Below are positions 1 through 9,757 of a DNA stretch of 64,000 nt, in pieces. Source of the DNA: Amoebidium appalachense (taxonomy: Eukaryota > Ichthyosporea); NCBI GenBank assembly GCA_963693365.1, contig CAVNZM010000014.1:1674001-1738000 (forward strand), given 5' to 3'. Under the pieces are notes generated by a model that worked only from the letters and a program-made list of their open reading frames with translations, searched no databases and was not told the origin of the DNA. Every line of letters starts with the position of its first letter. The stretch's first letter is position 1. The translations under genes were made by a program, and so were the position numbers.

Positions 1-237
1 GCTTTCTCTGCCGATTTCCGTGCCCTCCTCTCCCGGGCAGGCCTCTCACCCTCCCGGTTTGCCGGACACAGCCTCCGCATCGGGGGGGCCACAGCACTGG
101 CTGAGGCCGGGGTCGACGACTCCCGGATCAAACAACTCGGCAGGTGGTCCTCCGACTGCTTCCTGATCTATACCCGACTTCGTCCGGCCTCCATTGCTGC
201 CACCACCACACGTGTATTCGCCTCTATTCTTAAGTGA
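1..237 (+). CDS. Tyrosine recombinase (YR), C-terminal fragment
   Basis: The reading frame is open from base 1 to a TGA at 235-237, giving 78 residues of the catalytic end of a phage-integrase-fold recombinase. The H-x-x-R box is visible in GHSLRIGGAT, followed by LGRWSSD and the nucleophile tyrosine in LIYTR. These are the family's catalytic positions. The first catalytic Arg and the Lys lie outside the window. The copy at 16021-16576 (- strand) is nearly identical, with a two-residue length difference near its FRA-LSRAG segment. In these elements the recombinase integrates a circular DNA copy instead of a DDE integrase. It is followed within 30 bp by repeat B1. Confidence 0.85.
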   Translation, partial: AFSADFRALLSRAGLSPSRFAGHSLRIGGATALAEAGVDDSRIKQLGRWSSDCFLIYTRLRPASIAATTTRVFASILK

Positions 238-265
238 AACCTTTGGAGCAAGCATACTGCTCTCG

Positions 266-353
266 TGCCGTGGTTTACAACCATTGCAGGTTCACTTTCG
301 TCCAAGGGGATGTCCCCCTAGAGGCAACACACGTCCCGGAGTAGTTTTCATAG
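266..353 (+). repeat. Split direct repeat B1 of Ngaro copy 1
   Basis: An 88-bp block running from TGCCGTGGTTTACAACC to GTAGTTTTCATAG. It is identical by eye to 828-915, and matches the inverted blocks 15904-15992 and 15288-15376 apart from a one-base run difference. Confidence 0.85.
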
Positions 354-690
354 AGGTTTTATTTGTGGAAATTATTGACATAAATATTTTTCTGGGTAAA
401 AACGTAGGATGGGTGTTCGATACCAACATAACCATGTAGGCTTCATTTCGTGTTTTAGCAGTTAGCGGTTGGCTGCACGGGCACCTATTAGCCAATCAAA
501 ACATCAGATACCACAGATCACTAGACCGAGTTATGACTGGCTCGGATCAGATTTCACATATCACTAGATCGGTTTTTGATTGGCTCAGATCGGTAGGCTT
601 AGGTATATAAGCACGACAGTTTTTAGCAGATCAGCAAGCTACAAACACATCTTCTGTGTTTAGCATCCACAGCCTTACAGCTATATATTC
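354..690 (+). repeat. Split direct repeat A2 of Ngaro copy 1
   Basis: The sequence starts GAGGTTTTATTTGTGG and ends near the CTATATATTCC motif. It matches, in inverse orientation, both A1 (22136-22486) and A2 (15507-15903) of copy 2. It carries CCAAT-type boxes in both orientations and a TATA box. The right boundary is set by where A1 and A2 of copy 2 stop matching. Confidence 0.75.
604..610 (+). promoter_or_regulatory. TATA box inside repeat A2 (Ngaro copy 1)
   Basis: A TATATAA motif follows CCAAT/ATTGG-type boxes. The same motif lies about 120 bp upstream of the gag start in the intact left repeat A1 of copy 2, which supports a promoter role there. In this A2 copy it would fire outward and is probably incidental. 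Confidence 0.5.
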
Positions 691-827
691 CTTTTCACCC
701 ACCCACCTACACCCACACACAACCCCCATTGATCCACACATACGTGCTGTTTTTTCACGGGGCGAAGACTTCCCCCGTTTTTTGGGCACATGGACCTCAC
801 GGATCAATAAATTGATGACTGGGGGCT

Positions 828-915
828 TGCCGTGGTTTACAACCATTGCAGGTTCACTTTCGTCCAAGGGGATGTCCCCCTAGAGGCAACACACGTCCCG
901 GAGTAGTTTTCATAG
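828..915 (+). repeat. Split direct repeat B2 of Ngaro copy 1
   Basis: An 88-bp perfect repeat of 266-353. It ends the YR element. The bases that follow (916-1076) match neither Ngaro copy. Confidence 0.85.
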
Positions 916-1076
916 ATAGACTGATCACAATCAAGCGATTTTGCACATTCTTTACGGTAAACAGTCCGGAAATTTCTCCTAGTTACAACTTTGTGATTGG
1001 TTGGGATTCGCGCTGTGTTCCTGTGATTGGATACCTAAAATTTGTTGGCCACATTTGGGTGTTTGCGCCATCAACT

Positions 1077-1088
1077 TGGTATCAGGCG
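1077..1088 (+). other. Candidate primer-binding site (tRNA-Met type)
   Basis: TGGTATCAGGCG begins with the nine bases TGGTATCAG that commonly prime LTR elements through initiator tRNA-Met. It lies about 230 bp before the first gag ATG. The missing matching 5' LTR just upstream lowers confidence. Confidence 0.4.
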
Positions 1089-1304
1089 TGCTACTGCGAA
1101 GGTCCGACTTTCACCGTGAACGTGGGTGGCTGCCAGCGTAGCTGGAGCTGCTTGCACTGTGCTTTGCAAGTGCAACCGGTGGTACTGTGTGACAGTGACC
1201 ACTGGGAGGGTAGGCTGCTGTGTTGGGGCCGTGGGCACGACCAGTAGGGAACCCTTTTGACACGTTGGTGTGAGCCACTGTGGTGGCAAGAACGTGCAGC
1301 TGAG

Positions 1305-2080
1305 ATGGCTGGCACTGGGGCTGAGAGAGGCGGGCGCCGTTCCCGCAGTCGCAGCCGTGAGCCTGGCCGGCGGTCGGCCACGCCTGAGGGCGGTCGGGAG
1401 AGTTCCCCTTATGATTCTGGTGAGTGTGCTGATGATTCCTGTGTGTGTATGGCTCCGCCCATGTCTGGGCTGGGTGACGATACAGAGACACGTGGCATAC
1501 ACACACCTGGCCGTCGTGTTATGCCTGCTACTCAGTTGCGTGGGCGCAGGACTCTTCGGGGCACTAGGCCTATTAATGTTGCTGCTTTCCATGTTGAGCC
1601 TGAGTCTGATGATTCTGAGTGGGAGCAGAATGGGTCTAGCGAGAGCTCGGGGTCTGAGAGTGACGAGGGTGGTGACTCAGATTACGAACCCCAGTCACCT
1701 GTGCGCTCTCCTGGTGTGTGTGATCGTGTGGGGGATGGGGATGACGTTAGTGAGAGTGATGGTTCTGAGTCTGAGCCTGATCTGACTGTACCCCCACCTG
1801 CACCTGACCCTAGCACACAGGAACGTTCTTTACTTGATCATGCCGCTGAGGTTATGGGGGTAGATGCTAGCAGCACGGAAGAAGTGTTGCGCCGGCAGAC
1901 TGAAGCATTGCGTGCATTCGAAGCCCTGCGAGAAGCTGGGTGGGTTCCTGCTAAAAGGAGGGGTGCACGTGGTGTTGGCAGTCAGGCTGGTGGGAATAAA
2001 CAGGCAGTTGGCAGTCAGGGTGAGACCCAGGAGGGTGATGTTTACTTACGGAATAACTATTATGGGGTTTTGCAGTGGCA
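1305..2080 (+). CDS. Gag N-terminal region (acidic, SR-flanked), chromovirus
   Basis: The start at 1305 has a good context (GAGATGGC) and is chosen over the upstream in-frame codons. The product opens with RRSRSRSREPGRRS, then becomes Ser/Glu/Asp-rich (SESDEGGDSDYE). It has a short helical stretch around RRQTEALRAFEALREAGW. The frame stays open to 2495, but after about 2080 the coding signal passes to the -1 frame, which carries the RS domain and capsid. The downstream frame has no ATG before 2465, so the two are probably one Gag joined by a frameshift, or by a one-base indel near the GGGGTTTT at 2064-2071. No enzymatic role is expected. Confidence 0.6.
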
Positions 2081-3745
2081 GATGACCAGCGGGGATACAA
2101 CTACAACCCGCCCACCCCTGGCCGTGAGTACCGTTCACCATCACCTGACCGCGATGCCGACCGTTTCCGCTCCCCTCCCTCGCGGCACCGTTCTCCGTCT
2201 CATCGTAGCCGGTCCCCTGATCGTGTGCGTGAGCGCGAGCGCGGTGGTGAGCGCAGCAAGGAGCGTGGGTGTGTGCACGAGCGCACTCGCTCGCGCAGCC
2301 GCTCTCCCCAGCGCAACCGCACTCCAGAACAGGAGTCTTCTCGCGCAAGCACCCGCGACCATTCGCCACGGGGTCGGGACTGTACAACACCATCTAACTG
2401 TGGGTGTAACCACCGGGGTTGTGGGCCGGTGCAGCAGTCACTGTGGCCTTTTGGTTTCCCGGCCATGCCTGCAGGGGGGCCCAACACTAACATGAGTGGG
2501 CCCATGATGACCCCCTTCCCCATGTTAATGTTTGGTTATCCGCAGCCCAACGTTGGGGCAGCAGGTACCAACACTCAGCCCACAGATAACAAGGTGGAGA
2601 AGGAGAGAAAGACCCGTTCATCTAGCAAGCGTAAGTCTTCCGGCCGGCGTGCACGTACGCCTGTGTCTGAGGAGGACTGCAGCGAGGATGACGGGGCGAG
2701 CCAGAGCAGCTCGGAGAGTGAAGATGACAACCACCCGCCAAAGAAGGTGAAGTCTGCACGTGATTTGCTCCTTGCTTTGATGCCGGAGCATGATAGTATG
2801 GCATGGCGTAAACCGTTGGTTGCCAGTGTGCACCCCTCTCGCCACTATGCGCCTCTGATCACTGCAGATAAGGTGCCCCAGTTTAAGGGTGATATGAGTG
2901 ATACACGCACGGTGGTTGAGTGGCTCTCTGAGCTTGCAAGCTTGTTTTTCAGGGTGGCTGGTGTGCCTGTGCATGATGCTGTGCCTTTAGTTGTCTCGTG
3001 CTTTCCTCCTGCAAGCCCCGCACGCAATTGGTTTTCCAAATTTTGCCGCACGCACCCTAATGCCACGTTCGAAGCTTTTGCGCATGCAGTGGTTAAGGAG
3101 TTCCATGGTGAGCACGTTTTGGAAAAATGGCAGGGCAAGCTGGACGAGTTGAAGCAGGGAAACATGGAGGTTTCGGAATTCTATACACAGCACGCTAGCT
3201 TGTGGGCGCGAGTGTATCCACATGGCACGGATGAAGCGCGTTTGATTGATTTTTCGCACAAGTTGAACGCTGCCGCATTTAGTGATAACCAAAAATGGGC
3301 GGTGAAGCAGAGGCGTGCGAAAAAGTGCCTAACCATCCAGGATGCACTTGTTCACTTATCGGAAAAAGAGCGCGACCGCAAAAGCACACAGAAACACACA
3401 AAGGGTACAGCCGGTGTGTTTAATGTGCAGCAGTCGGCTATGGTGGCTGTGCAGGAGCAGGCAGCAGCATTGGGCTTGGATGTGCCGTCGTTTATTGCTC
3501 TGGTGGGGTCCGGTTTGACTAAAAATCCGGGGAAAACTCCCCCACAGAAGCCCAAATACGGTGCATCGGGCAGCAGTGTCGTTTGCTACGGCTGCGGGAA
3601 GCCGGGACATCGCAAAGGTGATGCGGAATGCCCTGCTGCTAATCGCCGCTGCAACGTTTGCAAGAAAGTGGGCCAGCCCAAGGGTAACGGCAAGCATCAG
3701 CAGGGCCGTGACCCAGACAAGAAGAAGCATTCACACCGCAAATAG
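2057..3745 (+). CDS. Gag: RS domain, capsid and zinc knuckle (chromovirus)
   Basis: The frame opens after a TAA at 2054-2056. It encodes an Arg/Ser-rich stretch (RSPSPDRD, RSRSPDRVRER, RTRSRSRSPQRN) like that of SR splicing proteins. A retrotransposon capsid-type region follows (PQFKGDMSDTRTVVEWL ... WFSKFCR ... FHGEHVLEKWQGKL). The C-terminal knuckle is CYGCGKPGHRKGDAEC, where the last spacing is six residues rather than the usual four, and a second knuckle is degenerate (CNVCKKVGQ). It ends at a TAG (3743-3745), and the same frame continues open into pol. Confidence 0.8.
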   Translation, partial: LLWGFAVADDQRGYNYNPPTPGREYRSPSPDRDADRFRSPPSRHRSPSHRSRSPDRVRERERGGERSKERGCVHERTRSRSRSPQRNRTPEQESSRASTRDHSPRGRDCTTPSNCGCNHRGCGPVQQSLWPFGFPAMPAGGPNTNMSGPMMTPFPMLMFGYPQPNVGAAGTNTQPTDNKVEKERKTRSSSKRKSSGRRARTPVSEEDCSEDDGASQSSSESEDDNHPPKKVKSARDLLLALMPEHDSMAWRKPLVASVHPSRHYAPLITADKVPQFKGDMSDTRTVVEWLSELASLFFRVAGVPVHDAVPLVVSCFPPASPARNWFSKFCRTHPNATFEAFAHAVVKEFHGEHVLEKWQGKLDELKQGNMEVSEFYTQHASLWARVYPHGTDEARLIDFSHKLNAAAFSDNQKWAVKQRRAKKCLTIQDALVHLSEKERDRKSTQKHTKGTAGVFNVQQSAMVAVQEQAAALGLDVPSFIALVGSGLTKNPGKTPPQKPKYGASGSSVVCYGCGKPGHRKGDAECPAANRRCNVCKKVGQPKGNGKHQQGRDPDKKKHSHRK

Positions 3746-6380
3746 GAACTCGCGGGGGTAAAAGGCGCGGTGCCGGGGGTAGTTGATGTGCGTAGCGCAT
3801 TTTTGCACATCGGAGAGGATAGTGTACAAAGTAGTGAAGTGGTTAACGAGAATTTTGTGCACGACCCTTCTCCCCTGGCGGGAAATTGCAAGGGAAATAA
3901 AGCAATCACTCGAAAAACTGTGTCTTTTGCCCCCACCCATATTGTGATCCCGTCCACCCTAGGTGCAACCACCCCCACAGGTGTTGGGGAGGGGGAGGGT
4001 GCACCCGGGAAGGAGGGTGTTATGTCGGTTCAGGATTTTGCGGATTTGAAGCAGGCACGGGCAGAGGGGTTGGCGGGGCTGGCGGGGCGCGTGCATCCCA
4101 CCCCCAAAAAACCATCTGTGTGCAAAGTGTCTGCTATTAAGGGCTCTACCTCTTGTTTGCTTGCCACTGTGAGGTTGCATGGGCACCTAGTTACGGTGGT
4201 TGTGGATACCGGTGCCAGCCATTCATGCTTGCAATATGATTTTGCGCTGAAATTACCATTTGCTACGCGGAAGCGCATTTCGCCGGTTCACAACTTTAGC
4301 GCTGTTGGTGCTAGCGGGGACACCTTGCCATGTGCAGGCCGTGTGGGTTTGCACCTGCAGGTGCCCAACACAGAATGGAGCCATGTGCAAAACTTTCATA
4401 TTTTGCGTGGCCTCCCCTATGCAGCCTTGCTAGGCATGGGTTTCTTGTTGGGTTTCGATGCACAGATTGACCTGTTGTATAAGCACTTGTTGCTCAGGCC
4501 TGCCCACGGCCAGGCAGAGTGCTATATGCCTGTTTGGTGGCTTGGGGCGGGGGTGCGGGGTGGTGAGGTGGCAACACTTATCACCACCACCGGTGTGCAT
4601 CTCCCTCCTTTCAGGTCGAATGTGGCTTTGTGCTCGATGAAGGATGGGGGGGAAGGTTTGGAGGCTGGTGTGACGGGTGTTGTCGTACCCAGACCCACCT
4701 CTAACACCGATATTCCCTTCCACCCTGCGCATAGTGTGCAATCACTCTTGTCTGTAAATGGCAGCCTCGGCTGCAAGGTGCTGTTAACAAATCTGACTGA
4801 AAAGCATGTGTATTTGAAGCCTGGTACCCAGGTGGCAGCACTAGAGCCATTGGTTGAGGGTGATATGCTCACTGTTTTGGTCGATGTGTCCGGGTCCCCA
4901 GCTGCAGAGAAGACTGGTGTGGAGGCCGTTGGGTCAGACTCACCGTCAGGCTCTGTTGGTGGACAAGTGTTTGCTGCTGCTGCGCCGGCGGCTGCAGACA
5001 AACCTCCGACGGGTGGAGCCACAGTGGGGGGATCAGGGACCACTGGGGCTACTGGGGACAACATTATTATTGGTGAGGGTGGCCGCGTACACGCTGGTGT
5101 GCCTGCACGTGTGTACAGGCAGGGGCGCGCGCGCACGGAGACTGTGCAGCCGTGGCTGTCAAAGAAGAAGGCCAGAGGCCGACTTGCTTTTGCAGCTAGG
5201 GCCAGGCACCCAGGGTCGCAGGCGCCTGGTGCTCCAGCCCCTACCAGCACTAGTAATGTTGCAGGTACCGGGCAGGGGCAGGTTTCCTCTCCTCAAAACG
5301 AACATGTGCATTCCGATCGGAATCTCGAGTTCTCATTGGCTGAGGGTACCTTCGGGCCGGCCGCTTCATCCTCTGAGGGAGGAGTTGAGCCGTGGCATAT
5401 AAGGGAGGACACTCAGGGGCAGTGTGAGGGAGTATCTGCCGGGGATACTGAAGCATCTGGCCCAGGGGAAGAGACTGATGTGCAGTGTGCAGGGGCCCGC
5501 CATGCACGAGGTCAGTCTGGTGGTAGTCAGCCGGGCGCACCAGGAGCCAATCAGATTGCAGCAGGGGTGAGCCACGTGCCCACAGCCTCTGCATCTGATG
5601 CCGACTCAGGGGGCACCGAGGATGAATTACCACCGGGCGTGGAGGACCCAGAGACTATCCCCCTTCCTGATCTGACACCTGCGGAGAGCAAGAGATTCGC
5701 TAAGCGCATTCGGAGGTTGCTTAGCAGATGGAAGCACGTGTTTTCTGCACACGAGCATGACTATGGCAAGTCCAATGTGGCAACGCTGAAGATAGAGTTA
5801 ACCACAAATGAACCACAGTATCGGCCTCCATACAAAATTCCACACCATATCCGGGATCAAGTGTGGAAGCAATTTCAAGTATGGTTGGCTGGGGGGGTCA
5901 TTGAGCCGTCCACCTCTCCCTACTCTGCACCCATGGTCTTAGTGCGTAAAAAGGATGGGAGCGTAAGAGTGTGCCTGGATTTTCGGAAAATAAATTCATG
6001 CACTGTGAGGGATGGCTACCCCCTACCCCGCATAGACACTTCTCTCGATGTGTTGCGTGGGGCGCGCTGGTTCAGTGTGTTTGACCTCTATGGCGGCTAT
6101 CACCAAATTGAGGTGGATCCAGAAACACGGCCTAAGTTAGCTTTTACTACGCCGTGGGGTCACTATCAGTTTTGTCGCGCACCCTTTGGGGTTACGAATA
6201 TGCCGTCTGTATTCAGCCGCGCCATGAATACCGTATTCACGGGCATGCTGTGGGTTCATTTGCTTGTGTATATCGATGACCTTCTTCTGTTCACCCCGGA
6301 TTTGGAAAGTCACTTAACCCTCTTAGAAGAAGTTTTCAGGCGGCTGTCCGCGGCTGGTCTAAAGCTAAACTTTAGGGGTC
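3746..6380 (+). CDS. Pol part 1: aspartic protease and reverse transcriptase
   Basis: The frame is the same as Gag, entered directly after the UAG, and has no ATG until about 4022. That suggests readthrough expression rather than separate initiation. The protease active site is VVVDTGASHSC (near 4200). A long Gly/Pro-rich linker precedes the RT. RT motifs are SPYSAPMVLVRKKDGSVR, VCLDFRKIN, FSVFDLYGGYHQI, PFGVTNMPSVF and the catalytic VYIDDLLLF. In the last codons the conserved thumb sequence moves to another frame around 6376-6382, so this frame ends at 6418 in non-homologous residues. Confidence 0.85.
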
Positions 6381-6381
6381 C

Positions 6382-8330
6382 AAGTGCCACTTTTTCCGGA
6401 CAGAGGTGGCGTATTTAGGCCATCGTGTGGGCAGAGATGGTATTAAGGTTGATGACGGGAAAATCGCTGTGATACGCGATAAGCAGGCACCCACTTCTGT
6501 GTCCGAATTAAGGAGTGATTTGGGTCTGTTTTCGTATTACAGAAGGTTTGTTCCGAATATGAGTGACCTGGCCGAGCCGCTAACGCGCATGTTGGGTGAT
6601 AGCCCACAGGATAAGCAGCAACGTGCATTTGATGCCCTAAAGCATGCTCTCACACATGCCCCCGTGTTGGCTCATCCAAACTTCGACAAGCCTTTCATTG
6701 TGGACTCCGATGCTAGCAATGTGGCGCTTGGTGCTGTGCTGTCGCAGGTGGGAGATGACGGGCAGGAGCACCCCGTTGCTTATGCCTCCCGCACGCTCAG
6801 TAAGAGCGAGCGCAATTATTCCGCCACCAAGAGAGAGGGTTTGGGCATCTATTGGGCTGTGTGCAAAGCCTTTCATCAGTATACCTACGGGAAGCCATTT
6901 ATTTTGCGCACAGACCATTCTTCGCTGACTTCCATATATGGTAATGGGGATGCCCCCGAGCCCATTGTTGCTGGCTGGCAGATGGCCCTGTCTGCATACA
7001 CCTATGACATCCACCATCGTGCTGGGAAGGACCACAGCAATGCAGACGGCATTTCACGGCCTTCCAGCGCGAATTTGGTGCCCAGCGAAGATGATCCGGA
7101 TCTGACTTTTCCTTCGCTGATTGGGTGTGTGCACGGCGATGACCACAGTGATTTTGTGCCAGACACCGTTGTGTTTCCTGCGCTCGTGGTGACGCGTGGG
7201 CGGGCACGTGCGGACGGTGGTGCTGATGCACCCACCCACAAACCCGCGTCAGCGGCGCGCACGCAGAAGCGCAAGCGCACGTCAGGGGTTAAGGGTGGAC
7301 CGGGGGAGGGTGCGCATGCCACTGCCAACCCCACCCCCACCCCCCCTCTGGCTGAGCATATCTCTGATGCTGCACGTGATCATACCCATGGGTTGAAGGT
7401 GAATACTTCCCGCGAGTTACGCGCGCTTACTATCCCACAGTTGCCGGGTATGCCTACTGTGGAGGAAATTAAGGCGGCGCAAAATGCAGACCCGTTTTTG
7501 TGCAGTATTCGTGATTACCTCAGCAACCCCACCGCGCCGGCACAGGTGGATGGAAGTGTTGCTTTAGAGGCAAGCAGATGCACGGTTTATAAGGGGGTGG
7601 TGTATGTGTGGACACCGGAGCAGCGTGCGACTCGTCGCCTTACGCTGCTGCCACAGGTCTGGGTCCCCGAGTCTTTAAGGGCACAGATTCTTGCGGCTTG
7701 CCACGATGCCCCCACAGCCGGGCATCTTGATGCCCAGCGCACGTTTCATCGCATTTGGTCTTCGTTTTGGTGGCCGGGGATGTGGCATCAGGTCGTGCGA
7801 TATGTGAATTCGTGCGATAGGTGCCAGCGGCGCAAAACGCCACGCTTGCAGGGCCGCTTGCCCGTGCAGCGTGGTTTCGCACCGCAGTACCCCTTTCAGT
7901 ATGTGGCCATGGATGTGACCGTCTTGCCACCAGCGAAGAGCGGGAAGCAGTATATCCTTGTGTTCATCGACATGTTCACACGGTGGGCTGAGTTGGTGCT
8001 GTTCGATCATACACCCACCGCAGAGGATATCGCTAATGCTTTCCACGACTATGTTTTCGCGCGACACGGACCACCCGAGTTTGTGCTGTCGGATAATGGG
8101 TCGAATATTTCTGCGCAGCTGGATAAGGATGTGTTAACCCTCCTAACTAGTCGCCAGATCCTCGCATCACCCTACTCCCCCCAGACAAATGGGCTGGTTG
8201 AACGGTTCAATCGCACCCTTAAGAGTATTCTTGCGCAAGTGGCTACAGATAAGTTAACGGAGTGGGACACGTTTTTGCCCCAGGTGCTGTTTGCCTACCA
8301 CACGGCTATGCACTCCACACTGGCCGGGGC
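6382..8330 (+). CDS. Pol part 2: RT connection, RNase H and integrase core
   Basis: It resumes the RT end (KCHFF, YLGHRVGRDGIKV). Next come LGLFSYYRRF, then RNase H with DSDASNVALGAVLSQ, YASRTLSKSERNY, ILRTDHSSL and HRAGKDHSNADGISR, the acidic positions being present. The integrase follows with an H-H-C-C zinc finger (HLDAQRTFHRIW ... CDRCQRRK) and a DDE core (AMDVTVLPP, LSDNGSN, VERFNRTL). The frame breaks again in a G-run at about 8323-8330. A Ser/Pro-rich linker containing KRKR lies between RNase H and integrase. Confidence 0.85.
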
Positions 8331-9062
8331 GACAGTCCTTTCTTCCTTTTGTATGGCCGGGACCCCCGTGACCCCTTTGTGGAGAAACTGGGCCCCGAGT
8401 ACAGCGGCGCCACTAAGGAGCATCGGTATGCACTCTGGGAGCGATTGACCTATGCGCGCGATGTGGTTCGTGCACGGATGGTTACCGAGCAAGATCGGCA
8501 CCGCAAATCAGCCAATCAGAAGGCGCGGCCTGTTCCCGATTTGGCAGATTTGGTGCTCAAGCTCGACAACACCCTTAACAACAAGAAGGTGGTTGATGGT
8601 GATGGTAACCAGCTGTATGAGGCTGCTAGCCTACGGGACAAGTGGGTGGGGCCCTACCGGGTTTTGCGCAAAGTCGCACCACTTACCTACGATATTCAGC
8701 GGGTGGGGACACAGGATGTGGAGCGTTCGCACGCTCGTTTCCTTAAACCCTATGTACCCCGCACGGATGGACCCCCTACCCCACTACCTGAGTCCCGTGT
8801 GGCAGGTGACGCTGTGACCGCGGAAGTGGCCAAGATTATTGACCATAAATGGGAAAATGGTCGCGCCCTCTACAAAGTTCGCTGGAAGGGGTTTAAGGCC
8901 ACCGATGATTCGTGGGAGTCACATGCAAACTTGTCTGAGTCGGCCTCGGGTGCCTTAGCTGATTATTTGCAGCAAGTGATTCGGCCCCCCAGTGAGGAGC
9001 CAATCAAAAATCAGCGCAAGGACACCCAACAGCATGTGCGCAAACGCAGACGTAAAGGTTGA
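8328..9062 (+). CDS. Pol part 3: integrase C-terminus with chromodomain
   Basis: The frame carries SPFFLLYGRDPRDP, a GPYRVLRKVAPLTYDI motif (the GPY/F module) and a C-terminal chromodomain (AKIIDHKW ... ALYKVRWKGF ... DDSWES). It ends in a basic KRRRK tail and a stop at 9060-9062. Chromodomains fused to integrase define chromoviruses. In characterised members they guide insertion to methylated-histone heterochromatin. It is shifted one base from part 2. Confidence 0.85.
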   Translation, partial: GDSPFFLLYGRDPRDPFVEKLGPEYSGATKEHRYALWERLTYARDVVRARMVTEQDRHRKSANQKARPVPDLADLVLKLDNTLNNKKVVDGDGNQLYEAASLRDKWVGPYRVLRKVAPLTYDIQRVGTQDVERSHARFLKPYVPRTDGPPTPLPESRVAGDAVTAEVAKIIDHKWENGRALYKVRWKGFKATDDSWESHANLSESASGALADYLQQVIRPPSEEPIKNQRKDTQQHVRKRRRKG

Positions 9063-9118
9063 TCCCCCTTAAGGGCAGGGCATGTGGGCACTCGGTGCAG
9101 TTGCCCTTCGTTGCCCCT

Positions 9119-9131
9119 AGGGAGGGGGGGG
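9119..9131 (+). other. Polypurine tract (plus-strand primer)
   Basis: A purine run, AGGGAGGGGGGGG, lies about 55 bp after the pol stop and directly before a TGTAGACATGG sequence that could open the 3' LTR. Position and composition are those expected of a gypsy polypurine tract. Confidence 0.55.
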
Positions 9132-9757
9132 TGTAGACATGGTTGTGTACATTCACGTGCACACCGTGCTGTTCCCCCACAACCAGTCTACGTGCCTTTG
9201 TGTCTTCTCGCCAGAGGCTGGAATAGAGCCTCGGAAGCAGCCACCAATCGGCTGCATCACTTTTAGCTGTATTCCTTATTAGGGCAGTTGCTCTGCACCG
9301 TAAGTATGCAGTTAGGAGCGATGCAAAGAACGTGAACACTTTGCCAGCATGTATCTTATGTGTACGGCACACACTGTGTGCCGTAGACACTTTATTGGGC
9401 ACTAGACATACACATGTAGCACTGTAGTATAACTTGAAGCTAGATTATGATCACCCAGGAGAAGCTCATGTACTCATGTATATGTCATGTACTTTATTTT
9501 AAGTAGGGCCACATGCCTATTGGCTGTCGCCTTACAAAAGTATGCGAGCAGTGCTCTCCGGACCGGCGGAAACCAAGGGACTATAAAAGGCTGGTACATT
9601 CCAGACTTGGGTCACTTGGGCGGGGCTGTGTGTCCGAGTAAACGTTACACTAGTCGTGCGGTGTCAGACTAGCTGTAGCACCCGCTTTCTTGTCTCTATA
9701 CTTACGTGCTTCTCCTAGCCTGCATATGTTAACTAGGGCATAGTATTAGTGTATACA
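9132..9757 (+). repeat. Candidate 3' LTR of the chromovirus
   Basis: It begins TGTAGACATGG after the purine tract and carries a TATAAAA box at 9582-9588 that could act as the LTR promoter. It probably ends near GTATACA at 9757, just before a CA tract. I could not find a matching 5' LTR, so the ends are not confirmed. Confidence 0.4.

Larger units (their letters stand above)
1..915 (+). mobile_element. Ngaro-like YR retrotransposon, copy 1 (3' end only)
   Basis: The 3' terminus of a tyrosine-recombinase retrotransposon, cut off by the left edge of the window. It holds the C-terminal end of the recombinase (1-237), then B1 (266-353), A2 (from 354) and B2 (828-915). This B1-A2-B2 order is the split-direct-repeat layout described for Ngaro/PAT-type elements. 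The same blocks occur inverted in the longer copy at 15288-22486, and similarity to that copy stops right after the shared CATAGATAG at the end of B2. Confidence 0.85.
1077..9757 (+). mobile_element. Ty3/gypsy chromovirus retrotransposon (decayed)
   Basis: Gag, protease, reverse transcriptase, RNase H, integrase and chromodomain follow in the order typical of Metaviridae chromoviruses. A candidate primer-binding site at 1077 and a purine tract at 9119-9131 bound the internal region. Single-base frame breaks occur near 2060-2080, 6376-6382 and 8323-8330, and a UAG separates gag from pol. No 5' LTR resembling the candidate 3' LTR (9132-9757) is present: only about 160 unrelated bases separate the primer site from the Ngaro fragment. 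The element is therefore probably immobile. Both outer limits are estimates. Confidence 0.85.

Noticed and set aside
2075-2495. Continuation of the N-terminal Gag frame as a Val/Ala-rich protein
   Set aside because: The overlapping frame has the RS domain and leads to the capsid. The continuation looks like an out-of-frame shadow.
4522-5250. Long antisense frame opposite the protease-RT linker
   Set aside because: It mirrors GC-rich pol codons and has no motif or start support.
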